Positions 9,813 through 17,438 of a DNA stretch of 44,519 bases are shown in pieces. The translations under genes and the position numbers were made by a program. The notes under the pieces were generated by a model, which worked only from the letters and a program-made list of their open reading frames with translations, ran no database searches and was not told the DNA's origin. This DNA is from Micromonospora sp. KC213 (GTDB lineage: Bacteria; Actinomycetota; Actinomycetes; Mycobacteriales; Micromonosporaceae), in NCBI RefSeq assembly GCF_004348325.1, contig NZ_SMKF01000028.1, positions 1 to 44,519 of the forward strand, read 5' to 3'. Within the stretch, counting starts at the first letter, position 1. Each line of letters opens with the position of its first letter.

Positions 9813-10526
9813 TCACGTCAGGGAGGCCGCGATCCCGACGGCCTCGGCCACGGTGAGCTGGCCCTCGAGCCGGTAGGTGACGCCCGCGTCCTGCCAGACC
9901 AGGGTCGCGGCCGCCAGCCGGGCGCTCTCCACCCGGACCGCGCCGTCGCGGTCCACGTAGGACACCGGGTGTGGGCCGCCGATCCAGATCGCCGGTTCCT
10001 CGCCGACCTGCACCCACTGGGTGCCCGGGCCGCCCGCCTGCTTGAAGAAGACCGGATCGAGGCGACCGTCGAAGGCGTCCAGACGCAGCGCGCCGCCCCG
10101 GTAGAGCAGGGTCGCGACCCGGTGGCTGCCGGTGCTGTCCGGGTCGGCCACCAGCACCTGCTCGGGCGGGCCCAGCTTCGCCGGTACCCGGATCGGGAAC
10201 CGCACCGCGCGCTGCGCCTCGTCGAACCCGGCCGGCCGCTGCGCCGGCAACGGCGACGGGGAGCCGGTCGGCAGCGCCGGCGGGGACGACGTGCTGATGG
10301 TGATCCCGGCGAAGCGCAGCAGACCCGCCACGGCGTCGGCGAGCGCGGCCCGTCCCGGCGGCAGCGCCGCGACCACCAGCGCGGTCGACACCACCGCGAC
10401 CAGATACCGCCACCGGCGCCGCTTCGGTGCGGCCAGCCGCGCGCGGACCCGGGTCACCACCTCGGGCGGGTCGGGGGTCTCCAGCCAGGCCGACAGGTCC
10501 CGCAGCTCGCGCTCCAGGTCATCCAC
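9813..10526 (-). CDS. Putative membrane-anchored anti-sigma factor or sigma-linked regulatory protein
   Basis: A 237-residue protein encoded directly after an ECF-like sigma factor; its GTG start (10526) overlaps the sigma stop by 8 bases, a typical sigma/anti-sigma coupling. Residues 1-40 are charged and helical, a single hydrophobic segment (YLVAVVSTALVVAALPP) follows a KRRRWR stop-transfer cluster, and the remaining 160 or so residues form a predicted extracytoplasmic beta-rich domain. I do not see the zinc-binding HxxxCxxC motif of ZAS anti-sigma factors, so it is either a zinc-free type or another partner. The assignment rests mainly on position and topology. A longer upstream reading of the frame is excluded by the overlap geometry. 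Confidence 0.6.
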   Translation of the reverse strand: MDDLERELRDLSAWLETPDPPEVVTRVRARLAAPKRRRWRYLVAVVSTALVVAALPPGRAALADAVAGLLRFAGITISTSSPPALPTGSPSPLPAQRPAGFDEAQRAVRFPIRVPAKLGPPEQVLVADPDSTGSHRVATLLYRGGALRLDAFDGRLDPVFFKQAGGPGTQWVQVGEEPAIWIGGPHPVSYVDRDGAVRVESARLAAATLVWQDAGVTYRLEGQLTVAEAVGIAASLT

Positions 10527-11073
10527 GGGCGACCTCCTCGACGGCGAGCAGACCGCGCAGCTTGGCAAGGGCCCGGGAGGTCCGCGACTTCACCGTGCCC
10601 CGGGGCCAGCCCAGCATCGTGACCGTCTCGTCCTCGTTCAGGTCGAGGAAGTACCGGCAGACGATCACCTCCCGGTCCTTGACCGGAAGCATGCGCAGGG
10701 CCCGCACCAGCGCGGCGCGGCGCTCCCCGGCCAGCACGGTGCCGACCGCGGCGTCCTCGGCGACCTCCGACTGCGGGTTCGCCGTCGCCGCCCGCAGCAC
10801 GAGCCCGTGGCGCCGGTCGCGGGACCGGTGCAGGTTGCGCGTCTCGTTGGCCACGATCGCCAGCAGCCAGGAGCGGAAGGACGACTCCCCGCGGTATCGG
10901 GAGAGCTTGTGGTACCCCTTCACGAACGCCTCCTGGATCACGTCCTCCGCGTCCGAGCCCGCGCCCAGCAGCGTCGCCGTCCGGTACGCGGCCGCGGTGT
11001 ACCGGGCGACCAGAAACTCGTACGCCTTCCGGTCACCTGCCCGCGCGCGGGTGACAGCCTCGTCGTCGTTCAG
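10519..11073 (-). CDS. ECF-like RNA polymerase sigma factor (probable CTG start)
   Basis: About 184 residues with sigma region 2 (DRKAYEFLVARYTAAAYRTA, DAEDVIQEAFVKGYHKLSRY, FRSWLLAIVANETRNLHR) and region 4 (ALRMLPVKDREVIVCRYF, TVTMLGWPRGTVKSRTSRAL). Between the in-frame stop at about 11092 and region 2 there is no ATG, GTG or TTG. The best start is CTG at 11073, with GGAGG 5 nt upstream, giving (M)NDDEAVTRARAGDRKAYEF. The internal GTG at 10941 would remove most of region 2 and is rejected. It overlaps the anti-sigma-like gene and is divergent from a lipoprotein gene. Target promoters are unknown. Confidence 0.82.
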   Translation of the reverse strand: MNDDEAVTRARAGDRKAYEFLVARYTAAAYRTATLLGAGSDAEDVIQEAFVKGYHKLSRYRGESSFRSWLLAIVANETRNLHRSRDRRHGLVLRAATANPQSEVAEDAAVGTVLAGERRAALVRALRMLPVKDREVIVCRYFLDLNEDETVTMLGWPRGTVKSRTSRALAKLRGLLAVEEVARG

Positions 11074-11172
11074 GGCAACCTCCGCCTTCGATCACACTGT
11101 TGACACCGCCGGGCCGGCGTCGGTTCCACCGCGCCGGAACCCGCGTCCGGTCGGTGGTGTCAGGGGAGCATG

Positions 11173-12414
11173 ATGGCGAAGAGCACCTTTCCGCGTCGCA
11201 CCGTTCTGACCGCGCTCGCCGGCGCCGGCGCCGCTGCGCTCGTCGGCTGCGAGCCGGCCCGACGTCCCCCCACGGCGATCCCCGATCCACTGCTGGTCGA
11301 ACTCGACGGTGGAGTCGGCCTGTTACGCGGCACGGACCGGGAGACGATCCCGCACGCCGTCGCCGCTCCGGACGGGCGGGTGGTGCACGCGACCGCCTCG
11401 GAAGGAGCCGACACCGCCTGCTGGCGCCTCGACGTGTCGACCGGCCACACTTCGCAGCACGTCACGTTGCCCGGCCGCTGGGTGCCGCAGACGGTTTCCG
11501 CCGACGGCTCGCTGGTGGCGCTGACCCCGGACGCGGTGAGCGTCACCACCGCACGTCCCGGCCCCCGGGACGTCACGCCCGTGCTGGTCGTCGACTCCGA
11601 CGGGATCCGGCACCGGCTCCGGTTGCCGGGCAACGTGGTGCCGGAGGCGTTCACCGACGACCGGTCCGGGCTCTTCGTGCTGGAGTGGCTGCCGCCGCAC
11701 GCGCCGGACCGCTACCGGGTCCGCGCCGTCGACCTCGCCACCGGCACCGCCGCCGCACTCTCCACTCGGGACAAGGGGGCGGTCCCGGCCGGCGCGGAGG
11801 AGGAGATGCGCGGCGACGGGCGGCAGGCGGTGTTCGCCCCGAACCGCCGCACCCTCTACACGCTCTACACCCACCAACCCGACCACCAGCACACCCGGGA
11901 CCTGGTCAGTGGGCGACCGGGCAACGTGCACGCGTTCGTGCACACCCTGCACCTCGGCGACCGGTGGGCGTACTGCATCGACCTGCCCCACCCGTTCGGC
12001 GAGGGGCCGGCGAGCGGGCACGCCATGGCGCTCAGCCCGGACGGCAACCGCCTGCTGGTCACCGACGTCACGTCCGGCACCGTAGCGGAGATCTCCACCG
12101 AGGAGTTGACGGTACGCCGCACCGCCAGGCTGACCGGCGGCGCCGGGCCGGCGTACGCGGTGGCCGACCGTGACCGCCTGGTCGTCGGCGCCGGCCGAAC
12201 CCTGCGCGTCGTCGACCTCGCGGGCCTCCGCGTCGTCGCCGAGCGGCCCGTCCGTGACCCGGTCGCCGGTCTGCTCCGCGGTCCCGGCGGCGCGCGCCTG
12301 TACGTGGGCCAGGACGCCGCGGTGAGCTGGCACGATCCCACCACCGGTGAGGAGGCCGGCCGGGCCACCGTGCCGGGGCTGGTGGGACTGCGCGCCCCGG
12401 CCGTCCCGGCCTGA
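11173..12414 (+). CDS. Exported lipoprotein with beta-propeller-like repeats, function unknown
   Basis: The 413-residue protein begins MAKSTFPRRTVLTALAGAG, a twin-arginine-like signal, and ends the signal with lipobox LVGC (Cys26). The rest consists of repeated short beta segments such as PHAVAAPDGRVVHA, PQTVSADGSLVALTPDAV and AMALSPDGNRLLVTDVTSGT, as in YVTN/WD-like propellers. ATG 11173 suits the GGGGAG upstream; ATG 11170, one codon earlier, is nearly as good. It is divergent from the sigma/anti-sigma pair, so it may be a target or sensor partner of that system (inference). No enzymatic motif is recognised. Confidence 0.7.
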   Translation: MAKSTFPRRTVLTALAGAGAAALVGCEPARRPPTAIPDPLLVELDGGVGLLRGTDRETIPHAVAAPDGRVVHATASEGADTACWRLDVSTGHTSQHVTLPGRWVPQTVSADGSLVALTPDAVSVTTARPGPRDVTPVLVVDSDGIRHRLRLPGNVVPEAFTDDRSGLFVLEWLPPHAPDRYRVRAVDLATGTAAALSTRDKGAVPAGAEEEMRGDGRQAVFAPNRRTLYTLYTHQPDHQHTRDLVSGRPGNVHAFVHTLHLGDRWAYCIDLPHPFGEGPASGHAMALSPDGNRLLVTDVTSGTVAEISTEELTVRRTARLTGGAGPAYAVADRDRLVVGAGRTLRVVDLAGLRVVAERPVRDPVAGLLRGPGGARLYVGQDAAVSWHDPTTGEEAGRATVPGLVGLRAPAVPA

Positions 12415-12516
12415 CGACGCGCGTTCCTCGCGGACCGGCCGGCCCGCCGGGTGGGTAACTGGCGCATGTCGGACAGTAGCGATCACGGCGTTGCCCGGTG
12501 CGTCGATGATGGGTTC

Positions 12517-13200
12517 ATGACCTCGTGGACCACGCCCCGTCCGGGCGGCGGCGAGCCGCCGGCGGCGCGCGGCCCGCTGACCGCGTCGCCACTGGATCCG
12601 CTGCCGCCACGCATGGTGCCGCCGCCGCCCCCGCCGATCGGTCGCACGTTGCCGCTCACCGCGCGTGTGCTGGTGGCCGTGGTCCTGGTCCTCGGCAACC
12701 CGTGGGCGTACCCGGTGCTCTTCGAGTGGGTGAGCGACCTGCCCGACAGCGAGGGCCTGGCCGGGCTGGTCACCGGGCTCGGCGAGATGACCGTGTTCGC
12801 GCTGCGTTGGCCGCACTGGGATCCGCGGATCGCCGAGCCCCGCATGCTGGGCTACGCGCTGGCGCAGAACCTGCGGACGCTGCTGTTCGTCCTGGTCACG
12901 GTCTGGCTGCTGCGCCGGCTGGCCACCGGCGCCCCACCCCGGCGGGCGTACCGGGTGCTCGCCGTGTTCGCCGCGCCCCTGGTGGGTGCGGCGGTCGCGG
13001 CGGTCGGCGTCACCGCCCTGCTCGTCATGGTCGACAACCTCCACGTGTACGGCTACCGCGACGATCCGTCGCGGGTGGTGCGCGACATGCTGGCCGGCGG
13101 GCTGCACGCCGGATTCGTGCTGGGGGGCCTGCTGGCCTGGGTCCAGGCCCGCTGGCCTGACCCGGTCGGCACCGATGTTTCGGCGATCGACCGGAGGTGA
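12517..13200 (+). CDS. Four-helix membrane protein, function unknown
   Basis: About 227 residues. A proline-rich cytoplasmic head (PLPPRMVPPPPPPIG) precedes roughly four transmembrane segments: LTARVLVAVVLVLGNPWAY, NLRTLLFVLVTVWLL, VLAVFAAPLVGAAVAAVGVT and AGGLHAGFVLGGLLAWV. The start is uncertain: ATG 12517 (MTSWTTPRPGG) or ATG 12466; neither has a strong ribosome site. The next gene begins 5 bases after this stop and its GGAGG lies inside this gene, so the two are co-transcribed. I do not recognise a family. The neighbourhood suggests a membrane component of the same system as the next two genes. Confidence 0.6.
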   Translation: MTSWTTPRPGGGEPPAARGPLTASPLDPLPPRMVPPPPPPIGRTLPLTARVLVAVVLVLGNPWAYPVLFEWVSDLPDSEGLAGLVTGLGEMTVFALRWPHWDPRIAEPRMLGYALAQNLRTLLFVLVTVWLLRRLATGAPPRRAYRVLAVFAAPLVGAAVAAVGVTALLVMVDNLHVYGYRDDPSRVVRDMLAGGLHAGFVLGGLLAWVQARWPDPVGTDVSAIDRR

Positions 13201-13205
13201 ACGGC

Positions 13206-14891
13206 ATGCTGCGCCAGAGCGTGGGGTCCGAGCGGGACGCCCCGCGACCAGGACCGGAGGCCAGCGAGGCCACCCGCTACCTGTGCGCCGCCGCGCACAC
13301 CGACGAGTCCTTCGCCGAACGGGCGCTGGCCGAGGCGCTCGACGACGACCTGCGTGCGGTGGCGCCGTCGGTGGGCTTCGACCTGACGTCGGTGCTGCGG
13401 CACTGCCTGCACGCCCGTCAGCGGCGACGTCGGCGGGACCTGCGCCTGGTGGTCGCCGGCGGTCTCGCGGTGCTGCTCGCGCCGCTGTGGACGCTGCTGG
13501 CCGGTACGGTGATGGTGGTCGGCACGAAACTGGCCCCGTTCCGGCCGAGCCGACACGGCCTGGTGGGGCCGGTGGCGGCGCTGTTCTCGGTGGCGTTGGT
13601 CGCCCTGGTGCTGCTCGTCCAGCTCCCGGGCGTCGGCGGGTCCGAGGGAGGATCCGGCCTGCCCGGCTGGATCGTCGGCCGGCCGGTGCTGGCCCTGCCC
13701 TTCGGTGTGGTCGCGTACCTGGTGCTGGTGGCCCATCTGCTGGGCACCCGGCGGCTGCTGGTGACCCAGTTGCGGCGTGGCCGGTTCCGTCCGCCGGTCG
13801 CCGACGCCGCGCGGGACGGCCGGTACGCCGACCGCCTGGCCGCCGTCGACGAGGCCCAGCGGGGCAACGTCACGGTCTACGGCGGGTACGTGCCGTTCGT
13901 CGGACACGGCACCCCGGTCGCCGGCTGGTCGTTCGCCCTGCCGATCGTTCCGGCCGGCCATGGGTCGCTGCTGCCCGGCGTACCACCCGACCCGGCGGAC
14001 CCGCCGGTGTCGTTCGCGGTGGACGACCTGATCGATCACGTCCGGTCGCGGCTCGGGGCGGTCCGGCTGGACGCCTCGGACACCGACCGGCTGCCGGACC
14101 TGCGGCTGGAGGACCGGATTTTCGTCGGGGGGCGGCTGCTCACCGACGATCCGCGGTTGCTGCCCGACCGGGAACGAATGCCCCGGCAGCGCTGGACCGA
14201 CGAGGAGGTCCGGGAGGTCGCCACCCACCCCCGGGGGGTGGCCCGGCACTACCTGTGCGCCCTGGTCCCGTCCTGGGGCGGCGAGGTGGTCGCCAGCACC
14301 TTCCTGCACTTCTCCACCGACGGTCGGGTGCTCTATCTGGAGTGCGCCCGTACCCTGCTGGAGCCGCCCCGGTGGGACCACCACGACGTGGACCGGCTGA
14401 CCGAGTGGCTGCCGGCGAACCAGTTCGCCCAGCTGCTCGTCACCGCCGGCGAGACACTACTGCGTACGGCGCTCGGGGCGCCGCTGCGGTTGTTGCAGGA
14501 TCTGATCCGCGCCGTCCGCCTCCACCCACGGCGGGAGCGGGCCCGGCGGCTGGCCCGGGAGGATCTGGGCCACGACTACGGCGCCCGGGTCGGGGTGCGG
14601 GAGCTGGCGGCCGGAACCGGGTACCACAACTACTTCCAGGTGTTGGACGCCGCCAAGCACCTCAAGGTGGTGGAGCGGCACGTGCTGGCCGCCATCGTCG
14701 ACTTCCTCGACGACCGGGGGGTGGAGACCGCCGAGTTCCGCAACCGGCAGACGATGATCCTCAACCAGGGTGTCATCCAGACCGGCGGGCTCAGCGTGGT
14801 GGGTAACCAGGCGGTGGGCTCGGGAGCCCGCGCGGAGCAGCGGAGCGAGGCGGTGCCCACGCCTCGCGCCGGCCAGGCGCCAACGGGGTGA
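13206..14891 (+). CDS. Three-helix membrane protein with large cytoplasmic domain and C-terminal GNQAVG motif, unknown
   Basis: 561 residues from ATG 13206, which has GGAGG 8 nt upstream. About 75 soluble residues are followed by three transmembrane segments (LRLVVAGGLAVLLAPLWTLL, LVGPVAALFSVALVALVLL, RPVLALPFGVVAYLVLVAH), then roughly 330 cytoplasmic residues of no recognised family. Close to the C-terminus, residues 522-538 read GVIQTGGLSVVGNQAVG, after a predicted helical block (FQVLDAAKHLKVVERHVLAAI). The next gene carries nearly the same motif at its N-terminus (12 of 17 positions identical), which argues for homotypic interaction between the two. The gene is flanked by a membrane protein (5-base gap) and the small protein (9-base gap). 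A role in signalling or self-defence is conjecture. Confidence 0.65.
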   Translation: MLRQSVGSERDAPRPGPEASEATRYLCAAAHTDESFAERALAEALDDDLRAVAPSVGFDLTSVLRHCLHARQRRRRRDLRLVVAGGLAVLLAPLWTLLAGTVMVVGTKLAPFRPSRHGLVGPVAALFSVALVALVLLVQLPGVGGSEGGSGLPGWIVGRPVLALPFGVVAYLVLVAHLLGTRRLLVTQLRRGRFRPPVADAARDGRYADRLAAVDEAQRGNVTVYGGYVPFVGHGTPVAGWSFALPIVPAGHGSLLPGVPPDPADPPVSFAVDDLIDHVRSRLGAVRLDASDTDRLPDLRLEDRIFVGGRLLTDDPRLLPDRERMPRQRWTDEEVREVATHPRGVARHYLCALVPSWGGEVVASTFLHFSTDGRVLYLECARTLLEPPRWDHHDVDRLTEWLPANQFAQLLVTAGETLLRTALGAPLRLLQDLIRAVRLHPRRERARRLAREDLGHDYGARVGVRELAAGTGYHNYFQVLDAAKHLKVVERHVLAAIVDFLDDRGVETAEFRNRQTMILNQGVIQTGGLSVVGNQAVGSGARAEQRSEAVPTPRAGQAPTG

Positions 14892-14900
14892 GGGAGCGGA

Positions 14901-15254
14901 ATGGCCGAGATCAACTATGGGATTCAGCAGTACGGCGGGACCAGCCAGGTCGGCAACCAGGCGGTCGGCCCGGAGGCGTTCGCCACCGGGGGGAGCCTGC
15001 ACGCCACCGCGCCGCCGGCCGTGGACGTCGCCGGACTGCTGCGGCAGCTGACGGAGGTGGTCGACCGGCACCGCGGTGCGCTGCCGGAGCCGGCGGTGAC
15101 GGTCGCGGCGCAGGTCCGCGCGGAGCTGTCCCGGCCGGAGCCGCGGCCGGCGCGGGTGGCGGAGCTGCTGCACCGGCTGGCCGAGCTGGCGGCGCCGGTC
15201 GCGCCGGTCGCGGCGGCGGTGACCGAGGTGATCAGGGCGGTGCAGTCCGCCTGA
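14901..15254 (+). CDS. Small cytoplasmic protein with N-terminal GNQAVG motif (DUF5955-like), unknown
   Basis: 117 residues from ATG 14901, with a GGGAGCGGA ribosome site. Residues 7-23 read GIQQYGGTSQVGNQAVG; the rest is alpha-helical and alanine/leucine-rich (VAGLLRQLTEVVDRHRGAL, ARVAELLHRLAELAAPVAPV). It resembles small actinobacterial proteins annotated DUF5955 from memory; this is not checked. The N-terminal motif repeats the C-terminal motif of the preceding membrane protein, suggesting that the two proteins meet through it. There is no signal peptide, so it is cytoplasmic. The 9-base gap to the preceding gene indicates a shared transcript. Confidence 0.65.
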   Translation: MAEINYGIQQYGGTSQVGNQAVGPEAFATGGSLHATAPPAVDVAGLLRQLTEVVDRHRGALPEPAVTVAAQVRAELSRPEPRPARVAELLHRLAELAAPVAPVAAAVTEVIRAVQSA

Positions 15255-15354
15255 ACCACCGGCGACCGTGACGCTGACCAGGCACGTGGCGAGCCGCCGG
15301 GCGCCATTGGGCAACCTGCGGGTATGTGCCCGGTCGGCAGGGCATGGTAGGTGC

Positions 15355-16800
15355 ATGACGACATCGACCGCGAGTGCCGCGGTTTCCCGCGCCGAAGGTC
15401 CGGGGCGGCGACCACCGCGCCAGACGCTGCTGTTGCTGGGGGCCACCGGTGACCTGGCGGCCCGACTGCTGCTACCCGGGCTGGGGCGGCTGGTGTCCGA
15501 GGGTACCCAACCCGGGCTCACGCTGATCGGCAGTGGCCAGGAGGAGTGGGACGACGCGCGGTGGCGTCGCCGGGTGGCCGACTCCTTCGCGGCGGCGGGC
15601 GCGGACGGGCCCCGGGAGACCGAGCTGATCCGGGCCACCCGTTACCTGTCCGCCGACGTCACCCGGGAGGAGGATCTGCGCCGGCTGCTGGCGGCCTGCC
15701 ACGGCCAGCTGGTGATCTTCTTCGCCCTGCCCCCGACGGTCACCGCCCGGACCGCCGCCGCGCTGTGCCGCATCGGGCTGCCGCCGGGCACCCGACTGAT
15801 GCTGGAGAAGCCGTTCGGTACGGACGCCGTCTCGGCGCGGTCGCTCAACGACATCCTGGCCCGGCTCGTGCCGGAGGACCAGGTGCACCGCATCGACCAC
15901 TTTCTCGGCAAGTCCACGGTGGTGAACATCCTCGGGCTGCGGTTCGCCAACCGGATCTTCGAGCCGGTGCTCACCTCAGCTCACGTGGCGTGCGTGGACA
16001 TCGTCTTCGACGAGACCCTGGGCATCGAGGGCCGGGCCGGCTACTACGACGGCGCGGGTGCGCTCGTCGACATGGTGCAGAGCCACCTGTTGCAGGTCCT
16101 GGCGCTGATCGCGATGGACCCGCCGCCCACCCTCGCCGCCGGGGACCTGCGCGGACGCAAGGCGCAGGTGCTGCGGGCCACCCGGGTCTGGGACGACGAC
16201 CCGGTGAGGTGGAGCCGGCGGGCCCGGTACACCGCCGGGGAGGTCGCGGGGCGGCGACTGCCCGCGTACGTCGACGAGTCGGGCGTCGACCCGGCCCGCC
16301 GGACCGAGACGCTCGCCGAGGTGGTGCTGGCGGTGGACACCTGGCGCTGGGCGGGTGTGCCGTTTCGGCTCCGTTCCGGCAAGGCGCTGTCCGACCGGCG
16401 CAAGGAGGCGGTCATCACCTTCAAGCAACCGCCCCGGGTGCCCACCGGGCTCACCGGGTACGACCAGCCGGACCGGCTGCGGATCGGATTCGGCCCGGAC
16501 CAGGTGGGTCTCGACGTGAACATCAACGGCCCGGGCAACCCGATGGAGCTGGACCAGGTGCATCTGGTGGCCGACTTCGGCCCGGGCGAACTGCCGCCGT
16601 ACGGTGAGGTGCTACGCGGCGCCTTCGAGGGCGACCCGACGTTGTCCGTGCGGGGTGACACCGCCGAGGACTGTTGGCGCATCGTGGAGCCGGTGCTGGC
16701 GGCGTGGCGGACGGAAGCGGTGCCGTTGCAGGAGTATCCGGCCGGCAGCGGCGGACCGGATGACTCGCTGCTGGTGCCGGCGGGCGGCGAGTGGCCGTGA
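15355..16800 (+). CDS. zwf: Glucose-6-phosphate 1-dehydrogenase
   Basis: 481 residues; catalyses NAD(P)-dependent oxidation of glucose 6-phosphate to 6-phosphogluconolactone, the entry to the oxidative pentose phosphate pathway, in the cytoplasm. The Rossmann fingerprint GATGDLA begins at residue 29, EKPFG is at 151-155, and the substrate/catalytic motif RIDHFLGK at 179-186 contains His182 and Lys186. ATG 15355 (MTTSTASAAV) is chosen because the alignable region begins soon after; the upstream extension is arginine-rich and lacks a ribosome site. It stands alone rather than in the usual tkt-tal-zwf-opcA order, so it may be an accessory copy (inference). A convergent inhibitor-like gene follows. 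Confidence 0.93.
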   Translation: MTTSTASAAVSRAEGPGRRPPRQTLLLLGATGDLAARLLLPGLGRLVSEGTQPGLTLIGSGQEEWDDARWRRRVADSFAAAGADGPRETELIRATRYLSADVTREEDLRRLLAACHGQLVIFFALPPTVTARTAAALCRIGLPPGTRLMLEKPFGTDAVSARSLNDILARLVPEDQVHRIDHFLGKSTVVNILGLRFANRIFEPVLTSAHVACVDIVFDETLGIEGRAGYYDGAGALVDMVQSHLLQVLALIAMDPPPTLAAGDLRGRKAQVLRATRVWDDDPVRWSRRARYTAGEVAGRRLPAYVDESGVDPARRTETLAEVVLAVDTWRWAGVPFRLRSGKALSDRRKEAVITFKQPPRVPTGLTGYDQPDRLRIGFGPDQVGLDVNINGPGNPMELDQVHLVADFGPGELPPYGEVLRGAFEGDPTLSVRGDTAEDCWRIVEPVLAAWRTEAVPLQEYPAGSGGPDDSLLVPAGGEWP

Positions 16801-16844
16801 CGGGGGTGGACGGCCGAGGAACGCGCCCACCCCGCCGATACCCG

Positions 16845-17234
16845 TCAGTACACGTACACGCTCTGCGACACGAAGGTGATCGAGCTGTACGATCCCGACG
16901 GCATGATCGTGTACGAGGCGCCCGTGCAGTTCTGGTTGGCGTACAACCTGGCGGGCTGGTTGGCGGTGTTGCGCGCGGACTTCACCCGACCGTTGCCCCA
17001 GCCGTGCGCGGCGAGGTCCACGCAGGTGCCGGTCGTCGGGTTGACGGCCTGCGCGGTGAACCGGTTTCCCTGGTACGCCTCCTGGTCCCAGACACACAGC
17101 GTGCGGACGAAACCGCACGAGCTGTCAGCGGCCCGGACCGCCGACGAGGCGGCGGCGGCACCGCTTCCGCCCGCGGCGGCGACGAGCGCCGCGGCCGACA
17201 GCGCGCCCACCGCCAGTGACCTCCGGACGATCAT
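16845..17234 (-). CDS. Secreted peptidase inhibitor family I36-like protein
   Basis: 129 residues from ATG 17234: a signal peptide (MIVRRSLAVGALSAAALVAA, cleaved near AAAASSA) and a small beta/gamma-crystallin-like domain with paired cysteines. Motifs include CGFVRTLCVWDQEAYQGNRF, CVDLAAHGWGN, VKSARN and ARLYANQNC, as in actinomycete I36/SMPI-like proteins. Those inhibit metalloproteases, but many relatives are untested. A GTG three codons upstream (17243) is a possible alternative but sits against the AAGGA. It is monocistronic and convergent with zwf. The fold assignment is fairly secure; inhibitory activity is inferred. Confidence 0.75.
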   Translation of the reverse strand: MIVRRSLAVGALSAAALVAAAGGSGAAAASSAVRAADSSCGFVRTLCVWDQEAYQGNRFTAQAVNPTTGTCVDLAAHGWGNGRVKSARNTANQPARLYANQNCTGASYTIMPSGSYSSITFVSQSVYVY

Positions 17235-17393
17235 CTCGATCACATCCTTCCCACCTGTCGCCGGGGCGTCGTGCGGGCACGACACGAACCGGCCGCTACG
17301 GCATCGACACCACCCTATTGAGCAGGGCGTCGGCGGGCATCTCCTGGGATGCGGTCACCGGGCACGGGCGTGGTGCCCCCCGGTGCGCGCAGC

Positions 17394-17436
17394 GCCGCCG
17401 GGGCGGGGCCGGTTCTTCCGGCCCCGCCCCGGCGGC
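17394..17436 (-). terminator. Perfect hairpin terminator of the GH30 operon
   Basis: Arms 17394-17412 and 17418-17436 are perfect 19-base complements around a TTCTT loop, starting 3 bases beyond the GH30 stop at 17439. It ends the six-gene leftward operon. Confidence 0.88.
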
Positions 17437-17438
17437 CG

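Noticed and set aside
10519..10941. Short sigma factor form starting at GTG 10941
   Set aside because: It would lose most of sigma region 2, which continues in frame to 11073.
16803..16833. GGGGTGG ... CCACCCC hairpin after zwf
   Set aside because: Only 7 base pairs with a 17-base loop; too weak to call a terminator beside the others in this window.
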